This document shows, piece by piece, positions 34,430-44,165 of a stretch of 64,000 nt of DNA. The stretch spans positions 1-64,000 of the forward strand of contig NZ_JAQIBD010000005.1 in assembly GCF_030347965.1 (NCBI RefSeq). The letters run 5' to 3'. The notes under the pieces are model-generated. The model did no database searches. It was not told where the DNA came from and saw only the letters and a program-made list of their open reading frames with translations. A program made the position numbers and the translations under genes. Origin of the DNA: Sulfurovum zhangzhouensis (GTDB lineage: Bacteria; Campylobacterota; Campylobacteria; Campylobacterales; Sulfurovaceae). Positions within the stretch are counted from its first letter, which is position 1. The number at the start of each line of letters is the position of its first letter.

Positions 34430-34720
34430 ATGCAAATTGACGATAAAGTTTTAGCAAATTTAGAAAAACTTTCACACTTACGTATCGATGAGTCAAAAAA
34501 AGAAGAAGTTAAAAATCAACTCACAGAGATTCTTGCCTATGTAGATAACCTTAATGAATTGGACACAAAAACCCTTTCAGCTACATTCTCAACACTAGAA
34601 GGCGGGACACCCATGAGAGAAGATATTCCACAAGGTGACGACACTGTTGCAAAAGATATCCTATGTCATGCACCTAACACAAAAGATGACTTCTTCATCG
34701 TACCTGCAATTATCGAATAG
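34430..34720 (+). CDS. gatC: Asp/Glu-tRNA amidotransferase subunit C
   Basis: 96 residues, the usual GatC length. It has LANLEKLSHLRID at the start and ILAYVDNLNELDT near 35, then a C-terminal PMREDIPQGD loop. It stabilises GatAB, which converts Glu-tRNA(Gln) and Asp-tRNA(Asn) to the amidated forms. GatA and GatB are not in the window. An AAGG site precedes the ATG. It heads a plus-strand run with the ArsC-like gene 8 bases on. Confidence 0.92.
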   Translation: MQIDDKVLANLEKLSHLRIDESKKEEVKNQLTEILAYVDNLNELDTKTLSATFSTLEGGTPMREDIPQGDDTVAKDILCHAPNTKDDFFIVPAIIE

Positions 34721-34728
34721 GTCAATCA

Positions 34729-35070
34729 ATGATCAAAGTATATGGGATCAAAAACTGTGACTCGGTTCGTAAAGCACTCAAGTACCTCAAAAGCCATAAG
34801 TTGGACGTCGAATTCATAGATTTCAGAGAAACTCCTGTATCTGATACCGAGATCTCTAAATGGCTTGAGCACAGTGATATAAACACACTCTTCAATACAA
34901 GGGGGACAACCTACCGTACCCTAAAACTCAAAGAACTCAATCTTGATGATCAGGGGAAAAAAGAGTGGTTAGCAAAAGAGAATATGCTCATCAAACGTCC
35001 CGTGATTACAGTGGACAATCATGTAATCGTTGGGTATAATGAGAATTTATATAATGAAATATTAAAATAA
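34729..35070 (+). CDS. ArsC/Spx-family protein (YffB-like)
   Basis: 113 residues with a thioredoxin-like ArsC fold. The N-terminal motif is YGIKNCDSVRKAL, a single Cys near residue 9, and the RPV motif (LIKRPVI) is near 90. Family members reduce arsenate or, as Spx, bind RNA polymerase. The CDS motif is nearer YffB than the arsenate reductase CxxC or Spx form, so function is unassigned. It lies between gatC and pilT. Confidence 0.8.
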   Translation: MIKVYGIKNCDSVRKALKYLKSHKLDVEFIDFRETPVSDTEISKWLEHSDINTLFNTRGTTYRTLKLKELNLDDQGKKEWLAKENMLIKRPVITVDNHVIVGYNENLYNEILK

Positions 35071-35080
35071 AGGATAGCCT

Positions 35081-36133
35081 ATGGCAAGCTTCGATATCAA
35101 AAAACTACTCCAGAGTGTTGTAACACATGGTGCATCAGACCTTCACTTAGTAAGTCGTACAGAACCACAAATCAGACTTGATGGAAGACTCAAACCAGTC
35201 AATCTTCCAAAACTTACCGGTGATGATATCGAAGAGATGTGCTACTCCTTGATCACAGAAAAGCAAAAACAGGCATTTGAAGAGCATGATGAACTAGACT
35301 TCGCTCTTTTACTTCCGGGGATTGGGCGTTTCAGGGCAAACTACTATAGAACACTGGGTGATATGGCTGCAGCATTCAGGATCATTCCTATCAATATCCC
35401 GTCTCTTGATGATCTGGGAGCACCGCAAGTATATAAAAAACTTGTAAAACGTGAAAAAGGTCTTATCCTGGTTACAGGACCTACAGGTTCAGGTAAATCG
35501 ACTACTCTTGCGGCTATGCTTAATGAAATCAATGAAACGGAACAGAAACACATCGTTACTGTTGAGGATCCGGTCGAATTTATCCATCAAAATAAAAAAT
35601 GTGTTTTCTCTCACAGGGGTGTGGGTGAAGATACCAAGTCATTCGCTGCGGCATTGAAGTATGCGATGCGTCAGGATCCGGATATCATCCTGATCGGGGA
35701 GATGAGGGATAAAGAGACGATCGAAGCTGCTCTGACTGCTGCGGAAACAGGACACTTGGTATTTGGTACACTGCATACCTCTTCAGCAGCTGGAACGATT
35801 AACCGTATTATCGACGTATTTAGCGGAGATGAACAACCACAGATCCGTGCAATGATCTCTACGTCATTGGTTGCCGTAATTGCACAGGCACTACTTCCGA
35901 AACTGGGGGGAGGACGTGTGGCTGCATCAGAAATACTTATTACTAACCACGCAATTGCCAACCTGATTCGTGAGGATAAAGTACACCAGATTTACTCACA
36001 AATGCAACTTGGTCAAGGTGATACAGGTATGCAAACACAGACACAAGCCCTTCAAAAATACCTTAATGAAGGTTTGATCAGTCGTGATGTAGCAATGCAA
36101 TTTGCCAATAAACCAAGTGAATTGAAAATATAG
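35081..36133 (+). CDS. pilT: PilT-type twitching/retraction ATPase
   Basis: 350-residue hexameric secretion ATPase. Walker A GPTGSGKSTT is near 134, the Asp box and Walker B (DPDIILIGEMRD) near 205, the His box GTLHTSSAAGT near 230, and AIANLIRED near 293 matches the conserved retraction motif of PilT. It would depolymerise type IV pili. No other pilus gene is in the window. It lies 10 bases after the ArsC-like gene. Confidence 0.92.
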   Translation: MASFDIKKLLQSVVTHGASDLHLVSRTEPQIRLDGRLKPVNLPKLTGDDIEEMCYSLITEKQKQAFEEHDELDFALLLPGIGRFRANYYRTLGDMAAAFRIIPINIPSLDDLGAPQVYKKLVKREKGLILVTGPTGSGKSTTLAAMLNEINETEQKHIVTVEDPVEFIHQNKKCVFSHRGVGEDTKSFAAALKYAMRQDPDIILIGEMRDKETIEAALTAAETGHLVFGTLHTSSAAGTINRIIDVFSGDEQPQIRAMISTSLVAVIAQALLPKLGGGRVAASEILITNHAIANLIREDKVHQIYSQMQLGQGDTGMQTQTQALQKYLNEGLISRDVAMQFANKPSELKI

Positions 36134-36190
36134 GCACTAAGTCTTTTTGGATACAATACGCAAAATAAATTTGGGAGTGTAGGAAACAAC

Positions 36191-36826
36191 ATGGATTTTT
36201 CACTGCAAAACTTTTCAATGGTTGACTTCAACTATTTTGATGTGACAATAGGCGCGATCATCATTATTCTCGGAATCAAAGGCTTTATGAATGGTTTCAT
36301 CAAAGAGTTTTTTGGATTGGCAGGATTGGTCGGGGGTGTATACTTTGCCTCACGTCTCTCAGAAAAAGCTGCGCAATTCATTGAAACAAATTTCCTGCAA
36401 CTCGATAATACTGCGATACTTAAACTGATCGGTTTTCTTGCAGTTTTGATCATTATATGGCTTGGTGCGACGCTGATCGGTGCTATCTTATCTAAACTCA
36501 CTTCTGCGAGCGGATTAGGATTTATCAACCGCCTCTTGGGACTGATCATAGGTGGTGGAAAATACTTCATCATCTTTGCTCTGATCGTTACGGCACTTTC
36601 TAATGTTAAACTGCTAAAAGAGAAAGTTGAAAGATATACACATGATAGTCAACTCTATCCTTATCTCAATGCGACCGGTTCTTATCTGATAAACCTGGAT
36701 ACAAAATCACTTGGTATGGAAACGACTTCATTATCAGAAGTGAATGAAACAAATATTTCATCAGTATTGTCCACACAAACACCGGTTGTAAAGGATGATA
36801 ATAACAGCAGTGCAACGACACAATAA
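36191..36826 (+). CDS. cvpA: CvpA-family membrane protein
   Basis: 211 residues with four hydrophobic helices (about 18-36, 42-60, 74-96, 115-135). It has the CvpA start pattern (FDVTIGAIIIILGIKGFMNGFIKEFFG) and a soluble Asn/Thr-rich tail. CvpA proteins were named for colicin V production in E. coli and have a poorly defined envelope role. It stands 11 bases before fur. The cvpA-fur-lysS-glyA order agrees with what I recall for H. pylori and C. jejuni. Confidence 0.87.
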   Translation: MDFSLQNFSMVDFNYFDVTIGAIIIILGIKGFMNGFIKEFFGLAGLVGGVYFASRLSEKAAQFIETNFLQLDNTAILKLIGFLAVLIIIWLGATLIGAILSKLTSASGLGFINRLLGLIIGGGKYFIIFALIVTALSNVKLLKEKVERYTHDSQLYPYLNATGSYLINLDTKSLGMETTSLSEVNETNISSVLSTQTPVVKDDNNSSATTQ

Positions 36827-36837
36827 AAAGGCAGCTG

Positions 36838-37293
36838 ATGATCTCATATCCTGAGCTTTTAGAAAAATTTAAGGATTTGCTAAAATGTAATTCTCTCAAG
36901 TTTACCAAACAAAGAGAGCTTATTTTGAAGTTCTTGTATGAAAATGAGGATCACTATACCCCTGAAGATATCTATATGCTACTGAAACAGCAGCATCCTG
37001 ATATTAACATCGGTATTGCTACAGTATATCGTACGTTGACATTGCTGGAAGAGTCTAAGATTGTCAGTTCAATCTCTTTTGGGATTCAGGGCAAAAAGTA
37101 TGAACTGGGGCTTAAAAAGCACCATGATCATCTTATATGTACCAAGTGCGGTGACATCATTGAATTTTATGATGAAACGATAGAAAAACGGCAAGAAGCA
37201 ATTGCTGAGAAGTTTAACTTCAAGATGACAGGCCATACTATGAAAATCGAAGGTATATGCGAAGATTGCCAAGAAGAAGCATTAGAAGAGTAA
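36838..37293 (+). CDS. fur: Ferric uptake regulator family protein
   Basis: 151 residues. A winged helix lies at 1-85 ([23 protein letters not shown] as recognition helix). Then comes the metal-binding dimerisation domain with [12 protein letters not shown] and a second C-x2-C (CEDC) near the end. The HHDH block and both Cys pairs fit Fur itself better than PerR or Zur, and the place before lysS matches C. jejuni fur (Cj0400). It would repress iron genes when iron is plentiful. Candidate targets in this window are the palindromes at 30262 and 15346. Confidence 0.9.
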   Translation: MISYPELLEKFKDLLKCNSLKFTKQRELILKFLYENEDHYTPEDIYMLLKQQHPDINIGIATVYRTLTLLEESKIVSSISFGIQGKKYELGLKKHHDHLICTKCGDIIEFYDETIEKRQEAIAEKFNFKMTGHTMKIEGICEDCQEEALEE

Positions 37294-37343
37294 TACTTCT
37301 CAATAAAAATATAAAAAAGAACAAACTTACAATAGGAGAAACT

Positions 37344-38996
37344 TTGATATTTGATAATCAATATATCCAAGAACGTATCAAAAAAACAGAAAAACTGAGA
37401 GAAGAAGGGATAAATCCTTATCCTAACCAGGTTCAAAAAGGAATGCCTTCCAAACAGTTTTTAAGTGAAAATCAGGACCTTCTTACAATAGATGCAGAGG
37501 TTAAAAAAGATGAGTCTAGAGACTATGCATTGACCGGACGTATCAAGTTTGTACGTATTATGGGTAAAGCTGCATTTGCAAAGATAGAAGACAGTGAAGG
37601 TCTTGTACAGATCTATTACAACCGGGATGATCTTCCGGAAGGTTATTATAACAACATTGTCAAAAAGCTCTTTGAAGTCGGTGATATCATTCAGGCAAAA
37701 GGCTTTCCATTTGTTACTCAGACCGGTGAGATCACCCTTCACTGTAGAGAACTGAATATCGTTAGTAAAGCGATCTCTCCGCTTCCTGAGAAGTTCCACG
37801 GATTACAGGATCCTGAACTACGTTACAGACAACGTTACCTTGATATGATCATGAACTCGGAAGTCAAAGAGACCTTTATCATGAGAAGTAAGATCGTGTC
37901 TCTTGTGAGAAGGTTCTTTGAAGAGAAAAACTTCCTTGAAGTAGAAACACCGATGATGCACCCGATTCCTGGTGGAGCGAACGCAAGACCGTTTATCACA
38001 CATCACAATGCATTGGATGTAGAAAGATACCTTCGTATCGCTCCGGAACTTTACCTCAAGCGTTTGATCGTAGGTGGTATGGAAGCTGTATTCGAGATCA
38101 ATAGAAACTTCCGTAATGAAGGTATGGACCATACTCATAATCCTGAATTCACGATGATCGAGTTTTACTGGGCTTATCATAGATATGATGATCTGATGAA
38201 GATCACTGAAGAACTATTTGATTACCTCTTTGATAATCTTGGATTAGAGAGAAAACTTCCATATGGTGAACTAGAGATTGATTTCTCCACACCGTTTGCA
38301 AAAGTACCATATATTGAATCCTTGACAACAATCGGCGGGGTTCCGGCAGAGATCACAAGTGACAAGGAAAAGATTGTCGCTTACCTTAAAGAACACAAAG
38401 TTGAAGTAGATCCTAACCTTACCTTAGGTTACCTACAGGCTGAACTTTTCGATGAGTTTGTTGAAGCAAAACTGATCAATCCGACTTATATTACCGATTT
38501 CCCGGTTGATATCTCGCCTTTGGCAAGAAGAAGTGATGACAACCTGGATATTGCTGAACGTTTTGAACTTTTCATGGCAGGGAAAGAGATCGCTAACGGC
38601 TTCTCAGAACTTAATGACCCGATCGATCAATATGAAAGGTTCAAAGGCCAGGTCGATGCAAAAGAGACTACCGGTGATGATGAAGCGATGCATATGGATA
38701 CTGACTATGTTAAAGCACTAAGCTACGGTATGACACCAACAGCTGGTGAAGGTATCGGTATTGATCGTCTTGTCATGATGCTGACCAACCAGCACTCTAT
38801 CCGTGATGTACTTCTCTTCCCTGCGATGAAACCGGAAAAACCAAGAGAAGAGCTGCTACCTATCGTTGATGCTGAAACATTATGTAAAAAATGCGGGCAT
38901 GATATACTCGAAGAGCTCAAACCTGCCAAAAAAGGCAAAGGTATGTTCTGTATCGATGTCAATGCTTGTAAAGAGAGATCTCAGAACAAAAAATAG
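37344..38996 (+). CDS. lysS: Lysyl-tRNA synthetase, class II, with zinc-ribbon tail
   Basis: Charges tRNA(Lys). I start at TTG 37344 because AGGAG lies 5 bases before it. The in-frame ATG at 37257 is inside fur. The product is 550 residues: OB-fold anticodon domain (about 60-160), then the class II core with motifs 1-3 ([42 protein letters not shown]). Ordinary LysS ends soon after motif 3. This one adds about 50 residues with Cys514/517/536/542, a zinc-ribbon-like knuckle. A bulged hairpin terminator follows. glyA lies downstream beyond two small genes. Confidence 0.93.
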   Translation: MIFDNQYIQERIKKTEKLREEGINPYPNQVQKGMPSKQFLSENQDLLTIDAEVKKDESRDYALTGRIKFVRIMGKAAFAKIEDSEGLVQIYYNRDDLPEGYYNNIVKKLFEVGDIIQAKGFPFVTQTGEITLHCRELNIVSKAISPLPEKFHGLQDPELRYRQRYLDMIMNSEVKETFIMRSKIVSLVRRFFEEKNFLEVETPMMHPIPGGANARPFITHHNALDVERYLRIAPELYLKRLIVGGMEAVFEINRNFRNEGMDHTHNPEFTMIEFYWAYHRYDDLMKITEELFDYLFDNLGLERKLPYGELEIDFSTPFAKVPYIESLTTIGGVPAEITSDKEKIVAYLKEHKVEVDPNLTLGYLQAELFDEFVEAKLINPTYITDFPVDISPLARRSDDNLDIAERFELFMAGKEIANGFSELNDPIDQYERFKGQVDAKETTGDDEAMHMDTDYVKALSYGMTPTAGEGIGIDRLVMMLTNQHSIRDVLLFPAMKPEKPREELLPIVDAETLCKKCGHDILEELKPAKKGKGMFCIDVNACKERSQNKK

Positions 38997-39022
38997 AAGT
39001 AAGATATATTTTACAAAAGAAT

Positions 39023-39050
39023 AACATGGAGATTATTGCTTCTCTATGTT
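39023..39050. terminator. Terminator between lysS and the convergent lipoprotein gene
   Basis: A 10-bp stem (one G-T wobble) with an 8-base loop lies 25 bases after the lysS stop and abuts the stop of the minus-strand lipoprotein. TTTATTCT follows on the plus strand. Confidence 0.65.
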
Positions 39051-39460
39051 TATTCTGGATTTGCTAATGCATCATCCAGTTCAAACCAACGTACAGTATC
39101 AACAGCAGCACCTGTAACACCTACCTCTATACACGAAAAAGTCACTGATTTATTATTATCTTCAACCCTGCATCTTTCTGTCACATTATTTTCAGTAATA
39201 TAGACATAAGCCCCATCTATTAGGTACTCACTTGTACTATTACCCTCTTTCACATTATCCAGAGTATATACTTCCTTCATCAATGTTCCATTTCCATCAA
39301 ACAGCTCTTTAAGATACTTTTCCTCAGCCTCGATATACCGATAGAAGTCTTTATGCTCAATGATTGCAGCAATATCGATAAAGCCTCCTGAACCTCCACC
39401 TCCACACCCCACCATAATAAGCGCGATAATACTTAACAAAAAAGATATATTTTTTTTCAT
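39050..39460 (-). CDS. Putative lipoprotein, unknown function
   Basis: 136 residues with a lipoprotein signal: hydrophobic stretch to about 17, then lipobox IMVGCGG with Cys near 19 and a Gly-rich linker. The mature part is acidic, with two further Cys (RCRVE, FSCIE) that could form a disulfide. It is convergent with lysS and breaks the lysS-glyA neighbourhood seen elsewhere. No family recognised. It is probably attached to the inner or outer membrane facing the periplasm. Confidence 0.7.
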   Translation of the reverse strand: MKKNISFLLSIIALIMVGCGGGGSGGFIDIAAIIEHKDFYRYIEAEEKYLKELFDGNGTLMKEVYTLDNVKEGNSTSEYLIDGAYVYITENNVTERCRVEDNNKSVTFSCIEVGVTGAAVDTVRWFELDDALANPE

Positions 39461-39622
39461 TTCTTCTCCTTTTGCCGGTGCAACTCAGTCAGAAGTGATT
39501 CTAAGAATATTATTACATTTTAAAATTATGTAAAAATTAATCTGCTTTTCCTCTTTAAGTGTTCTTTTTATATACTCATTAATGGATCAAACTTCATCAC
39601 TAGTCCAGTACAGGAGAGAGAT

Positions 39623-39862
39623 ATGAATGAACACTTTGACATGGCTTCAGTAATTGTGATTATCGTAACATTGATACTTTTTACACTTGCACTTTTTACC
39701 AAGGGTTTTGCACATGGGCTCCTGTTGGAAGTTGGTGTCTTTTTGGTCTCGGTGAAACTTATTATTATGTCCTATAAAAACAGTGTTACTAACAAGAAGA
39801 TCATAGAAGAACTTGATACAATCAAACATATCATAGAGGATAAAGAAAATAAAGATAACTGA
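39623..39862 (+). CDS. Small two-helix membrane protein, unknown function
   Basis: 79 residues. Two hydrophobic helices (about 8-27 and 33-50) are followed by a charged helix rich in Glu and Lys, which suits a small oligomeric membrane protein with a cytoplasmic coiled tail. A GGAGAGAG site precedes the ATG. It lies between the lipoprotein and glyA and is probably transcribed alone. Family not recognised. Confidence 0.65.
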   Translation: MNEHFDMASVIVIIVTLILFTLALFTKGFAHGLLLEVGVFLVSVKLIIMSYKNSVTNKKIIEELDTIKHIIEDKENKDN

Positions 39863-39965
39863 TTCAACCGACGAATAATACATGTTTTCATAATATCCTT
39901 AGCCGAAATTTGCTATAAATACATTCAATAAATTACCCACCGATATCATCGGGAAAAGGAATAAC

Positions 39966-41216
39966 ATGTCATACGCAATGGAAACTTTCGACCCGGAAAT
40001 TTTTGAAGCGATTAATAATGAGCTTGAGAGACAGACCGATCACCTTGAGATGATCGCTAGTGAGAACTTCACTATTCCAGCTGTAATGGAAGCAATGGGT
40101 TCGGTATTTACGAACAAATATGCAGAGGGTTACCCTTACAAAAGATACTACGGTGGATGTGAAAATGCTGATGTTGTAGAACAACTGGCTATTGATAGAG
40201 CATGTGAACTTTTCGGTTGTAACTATGCAAACGTTCAACCTCACTCAGGTTCTCAAGCAAATGGTGCGGTATATGCTGCACTGCTAAAAGCAGGTGAGAA
40301 GATCCTTGGTATGGACCTTAGCCACGGTGGACACCTTACTCACGGTTCTAAGCCGAGCTTCTCCGGTAAAAACTACCAAAGCTTCACTTATGGTGTAGAG
40401 CTTGACGGCCGTATCAATTACGATAGAGTAATGGATATCGCTAAGATCGTACAACCTCAGATCATCGTGTGTGGTGCTTCAGCATATGCTAGAGAGATCG
40501 ATTTTAAAAAGTTCCGTGAGATCGCTGATGCAGTTGGTGCGATCCTCTTTGCAGACATTGCACACATTGCAGGACTCGTATGTGCGGGTGAACATCCAAG
40601 TCCATTCCCGTATGCGGATGTTGTAACAACGACAACACACAAAACACTGGCAGGACCTCGTGGCGGTATGATCATGACTAACGACGAAGAGATCGCGAAG
40701 AAAATCAACTCTGCGATCTTCCCTGGTCTTCAGGGTGGTCCACTTGTACATGTGGTTGCTGCAAAAGCAGTAGGTTTCAAACACAACCTAAGCCCTGAGT
40801 GGAAAGTATATGCAAAGCAGGTTAAAGCAAATGCTTCAGTACTGGCAGAGGTATTGATGAAAAGAGGATATGACGTTGTTTCCGGCGGTACAGATAACCA
40901 CCTTGTACTTCTTTCGTTCCTTAACAAGGATTTCTCAGGTAAAGATGCAGACGCAGCACTTGGAGCAGCAGGTATCACTGTAAACAAGAACACGGTTCCT
41001 GGTGAAACAAGAAGCCCATTTGTAACTTCAGGTATCCGTATCGGTTCTCCTGCACTTACAAGTAGAGGAATGAAGGAAGCAGAGTTTGAGATCATTGCAA
41101 ACAAGATCGCAGACGTACTTGATAACATTAATGATGCTGAACTTCACGCGAAAATCAAAGAAGAGATGAAAGAACTTGCTTCAAACTTTAAAATCTATGA
41201 CAAGCCGATTTATTAA
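39966..41216 (+). CDS. glyA: Serine hydroxymethyltransferase
   Basis: 416-residue PLP enzyme that interconverts serine plus tetrahydrofolate with glycine plus methylene-tetrahydrofolate, feeding one-carbon metabolism. The PLP lysine is in [14 protein letters not shown] (Lys near 229). It also has LEMIASENF near 27 and the PHSGSQAN block near 95. It heads the run glyA-DUF1882-SPOR-trpE, in the Campylobacterota order. Confidence 0.97.
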   Translation: MSYAMETFDPEIFEAINNELERQTDHLEMIASENFTIPAVMEAMGSVFTNKYAEGYPYKRYYGGCENADVVEQLAIDRACELFGCNYANVQPHSGSQANGAVYAALLKAGEKILGMDLSHGGHLTHGSKPSFSGKNYQSFTYGVELDGRINYDRVMDIAKIVQPQIIVCGASAYAREIDFKKFREIADAVGAILFADIAHIAGLVCAGEHPSPFPYADVVTTTTHKTLAGPRGGMIMTNDEEIAKKINSAIFPGLQGGPLVHVVAAKAVGFKHNLSPEWKVYAKQVKANASVLAEVLMKRGYDVVSGGTDNHLVLLSFLNKDFSGKDADAALGAAGITVNKNTVPGETRSPFVTSGIRIGSPALTSRGMKEAEFEIIANKIADVLDNINDAELHAKIKEEMKELASNFKIYDKPIY

Positions 41217-41252
41217 TCGATGACGTTTTACATCAAACTTGAGGTCAAATAG

Positions 41253-41750
41253 TTGAAAGTATTTGACCTCGACCTTATTGATACCCATTATTATATTAAA
41301 CGTAATAGTATCGTTGAACAGATACAGTTCAACAACCGTACTTTTTATGCTAAGTTCGAACGCATAGATGAACCGCTTACACCTCTTTTACTTGAACAGC
41401 ATCTACAGCGCGAATATACCATTGCTGCACCTCTACTTGAAAATGGATATACCGACTATCTCGTGATCGAATACAAAGGGGAAGAGTATCAAAGGTTCCA
41501 TTACCTCATCAAACATCTTTTTGATACTTTGCACATAGAAAAGTATCATATCTATCAAGGAAAGAGTGAAGAACGTATACAGGTATTTATAGAAGTAGAT
41601 AAACTCTCTTTGGAAGAAGCGGATAAACAGTTGAAAGAGCTTTCAAATTTGCTCAAACAAAAACTCACAAAAAAGTGGAAATGTCTGCCGGATATTTCTT
41701 TACCCGAAGCATACAATATCATCACACTGCCTTATAAAAAACTCATCTAA
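41253..41750 (+). CDS. DUF1882-domain protein
   Basis: 165 residues. The start is TTG at 41253 with GAGG 8 bases before. The N-terminal pattern (DLIDTHYYIKRNSI, with aromatic-rich beta segments) is that of DUF1882, a family I know mainly from Campylobacterota, directly after glyA (HP0184, Cj0403). The second half is helical and charged. No enzyme motif is seen and the function is unknown. The fixed position suggests a housekeeping role. Confidence 0.82.
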   Translation: MKVFDLDLIDTHYYIKRNSIVEQIQFNNRTFYAKFERIDEPLTPLLLEQHLQREYTIAAPLLENGYTDYLVIEYKGEEYQRFHYLIKHLFDTLHIEKYHIYQGKSEERIQVFIEVDKLSLEEADKQLKELSNLLKQKLTKKWKCLPDISLPEAYNIITLPYKKLI

Positions 41751-41801
41751 AAGTTCTATATGATATAATCATCCAAATTTGTTTGGGAGAACTTTTCTAC
41801 T

Positions 41802-42698
41802 ATGAACGATCATAATTTAGATGACCTCATTATCGATGATATACAACCGAAGCAAGCCAATAAGGCAAAAAGTTTTCTGACAATTATCGCTCTGGCAATT
41901 GTTGTACTGATCGTTTCAATTATCTTTACTAAAATCTTACTCAAAGCACCAAAACAGGATCAACTTCTTTTTGAACAAAATGAGATAGAGATGATCAGTC
42001 CCGATCTTACACTGCAAAGCGTGACAGGGCCTGAGGATAAAACTTCCACACCTTTAGAAGTAACAGAAGATGAGAACCGGGTCCAAATCACCAAGGAGAC
42101 AACAACTCCAAAAATCACAGAAGAAGTTCCGGCACCTATGTCAGAAATAACCGATAAGCCTGAAAAATCTACAAATGTAGAACTACCGAAATCAGAAGAG
42201 CAACCAGAAGAAGTAGCGGTTCATAAGCAAGTGGAAGTAGAGAAAGAACTCACACCAGCGCCAATGCCGGAACCAGAGGAAGAAAAGCCAACGGATATCC
42301 TGAATATCGTAGAACAACCTGCTGAAAATTCAATTCATCCAACGTCTGAAGTATCAAAGCAAAAAGTTCAAAACAGAACAGAACAGATCGTAGAAGAGCA
42401 AAGAGTAGAAAAATATAGACCTGCCAATGTGATCACAAGGCCTGCTGAAAACTATACAAAAGCTATTCATCACGGTAATTACTATATTCAGGTAGGTGCA
42501 TTCAGCAATGATCCAAGTCAACATTTCTTGAATAGAATCACCAGTAATGGATTTACCTATATCATCACAAAAAGAAGTCCAAAAGGATACAAGAAACTCC
42601 TGATTGGACCATATTCTGATCAAAAATCTGCAGAAGATGCACTTGTGAGGGTCAAAGCCCTCATCAATAAACGCGCGTTTCTGCTTAATAAGAAGTAA
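41802..42698 (+). CDS. SPOR-domain membrane protein
   Basis: 298 residues. A short cytoplasmic start is followed by one membrane helix (about 23-45), a long Pro/Glu/Thr-rich periplasmic linker (about 60-215), and a C-terminal SPOR domain (about 220-298: YYIQVGAFSN at its start). SPOR domains bind denuded glycan strands at the division septum, so this is probably a cell-division or wall-remodelling protein. It lies 51 bases after the DUF1882 gene and 2 before trpE, matching Cj0404. Confidence 0.87.
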   Translation: MNDHNLDDLIIDDIQPKQANKAKSFLTIIALAIVVLIVSIIFTKILLKAPKQDQLLFEQNEIEMISPDLTLQSVTGPEDKTSTPLEVTEDENRVQITKETTTPKITEEVPAPMSEITDKPEKSTNVELPKSEEQPEEVAVHKQVEVEKELTPAPMPEPEEEKPTDILNIVEQPAENSIHPTSEVSKQKVQNRTEQIVEEQRVEKYRPANVITRPAENYTKAIHHGNYYIQVGAFSNDPSQHFLNRITSNGFTYIITKRSPKGYKKLLIGPYSDQKSAEDALVRVKALINKRAFLLNKK

Positions 42699-42700
42699 TC

Positions 42701-44107
42701 ATGCATAAAACAATACTATTTGACCAACTCACTCCAGTAGCACTTTACGGAAAGATCAAAACACTCTTTCCCGATGAAATCACAATGTTGTTTGAAAGTG
42801 TAGTCAACACAGCTGACGGGAATTTCTCTTTTATCACGATAGGAGCTCAAGAGCGTCTTAGTTACAAAGATAAAACGACTCGTTATACAGATCAAAACGG
42901 AACTCTCCAAAACCTTTCAGAAAACCCTTTTAGTTTTCTAAAGTCATACTATACGTCTTTAGACAAGGCAAAGTATCAAGCAAAGGCAGAAGAAGTCGGA
43001 TTCTCTTTTGTAGACGGTTTTATCGGTTTTATCGGCTATGACATGGTAAAAGTCTTTGAACCAATACTGGAAAAGAGTATGAATGGTTTGCTTGATCCGT
43101 TAGATACACCGGATATGGATCTTGTACGTCCCTCGATCATTATCGCCCACTCACACAAAAATGCAAAACTTACACTCATTCTCAATGATACACGTTTAAC
43201 CAACGAGTTCAATGAGATTACAAAGTCTCTAAATGATATTTGCACTCCAATGCCTCTTATACCTGTTGAACTGGAAGGTGAAGGTGAGTTCAGTATTGAA
43301 GAAGAACGATTTAAAGCGATGGTCGATGAGTGTAAAGAAAATATACGTGCAGGTGATATTTTCCAGATATTGCTTTCAAACCGCTATACACAAAAAGGAA
43401 AGATTGATCCACTCAGCTTCTATAGGATACTACGTTCGAAGAACCCTTCACCTTATCTTTTCTTACTTGATTATGAAGACTTTTCCATCTGTGGTTCAAG
43501 TCCAGAGGTGATGGTAAGACTTACTAATGGAGAAATTCTCTTACGTCCAATTGCAGGAACGCGCAAAAGAGGTAAAACGCACCAAAGAGACAAAGAGTTG
43601 GAATCAGAACTTCTGGCTGATCCTAAAGAGCGTGCAGAGCACCTCATGCTTATTGACCTTGGACGTAATGACGTGGGACGTGTAGCCAAAGTTGGAACAG
43701 TACAGGTCACTGAAATGATGCGTGTTGAAAGATACTCTCATGTAATGCATCTTGTATCTGATGTAGAAGCGATGATCGCAGAAGATAAAGATATGTTTGA
43801 CCTTTTTGCAGCAACTTTTACAGCCGGTACGATGACTGGGGCACCAAAGATCAAAGCAATGGAATTGATTGCAGGCTATGAAGGTCTCAAACGCGGATTT
43901 TACTCTGGGGCAGTAGGTTACTTCTCATTTAATGGGAATATGGACTCCTCTATCGCTATACGCACATCCCTTATTAAACCTGATTCTATTACACTGCAGG
44001 CAGGTGCAGGTGTTGTTGCAGACTCCATCCCGGAACTTGAATACTTAGAGGTAAAAAACAAACTGGGAGCACTTATGGCAACCCTGAATGAGATGAAGAC
44101 ACTTTAA
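42701..44107 (+). CDS. trpE: Anthranilate synthase component I
   Basis: 468 residues, chorismate-binding family. The feedback-site region is in the N-terminal half. The catalytic C-terminal half has LRPIAGTRKRGK near 285, IDLGRNDVGRV near 320 and TAGTMTGAPKIKA near 375. The LRPIAGT form favours TrpE over PabB. It needs a glutamine amidotransferase partner such as the one at 4669. No other trp gene is beside it. It starts 2 bases after the SPOR gene and ends against a hairpin shared with the convergent Fe-S protein. Confidence 0.88.
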   Translation: MHKTILFDQLTPVALYGKIKTLFPDEITMLFESVVNTADGNFSFITIGAQERLSYKDKTTRYTDQNGTLQNLSENPFSFLKSYYTSLDKAKYQAKAEEVGFSFVDGFIGFIGYDMVKVFEPILEKSMNGLLDPLDTPDMDLVRPSIIIAHSHKNAKLTLILNDTRLTNEFNEITKSLNDICTPMPLIPVELEGEGEFSIEEERFKAMVDECKENIRAGDIFQILLSNRYTQKGKIDPLSFYRILRSKNPSPYLFLLDYEDFSICGSSPEVMVRLTNGEILLRPIAGTRKRGKTHQRDKELESELLADPKERAEHLMLIDLGRNDVGRVAKVGTVQVTEMMRVERYSHVMHLVSDVEAMIAEDKDMFDLFAATFTAGTMTGAPKIKAMELIAGYEGLKRGFYSGAVGYFSFNGNMDSSIAIRTSLIKPDSITLQAGAGVVADSIPELEYLEVKNKLGALMATLNEMKTL

Positions 44108-44135
44108 TCATAAAGTGCCCTCACCTCACATCCCT

Positions 44136-44153
44136 TAATCATAAAAATGATTA
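44136..44153. terminator. Hairpin between trpE and the Fe-S membrane protein gene
   Basis: A 7-bp perfect stem with a 4-A loop in the 58-base gap between two convergent genes, in an AT-rich setting. It probably ends one or both transcripts. The U-tract is weak. Confidence 0.5.
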
Positions 44154-44165
44154 GCTTCTTATACA

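Noticed and set aside
37257-37343. lysS start at the ATG at 37257
   Set aside because: It lies inside fur, and the translation is Arg-rich and unlike LysS. The TTG at 37344 has AGGAG at the right distance.
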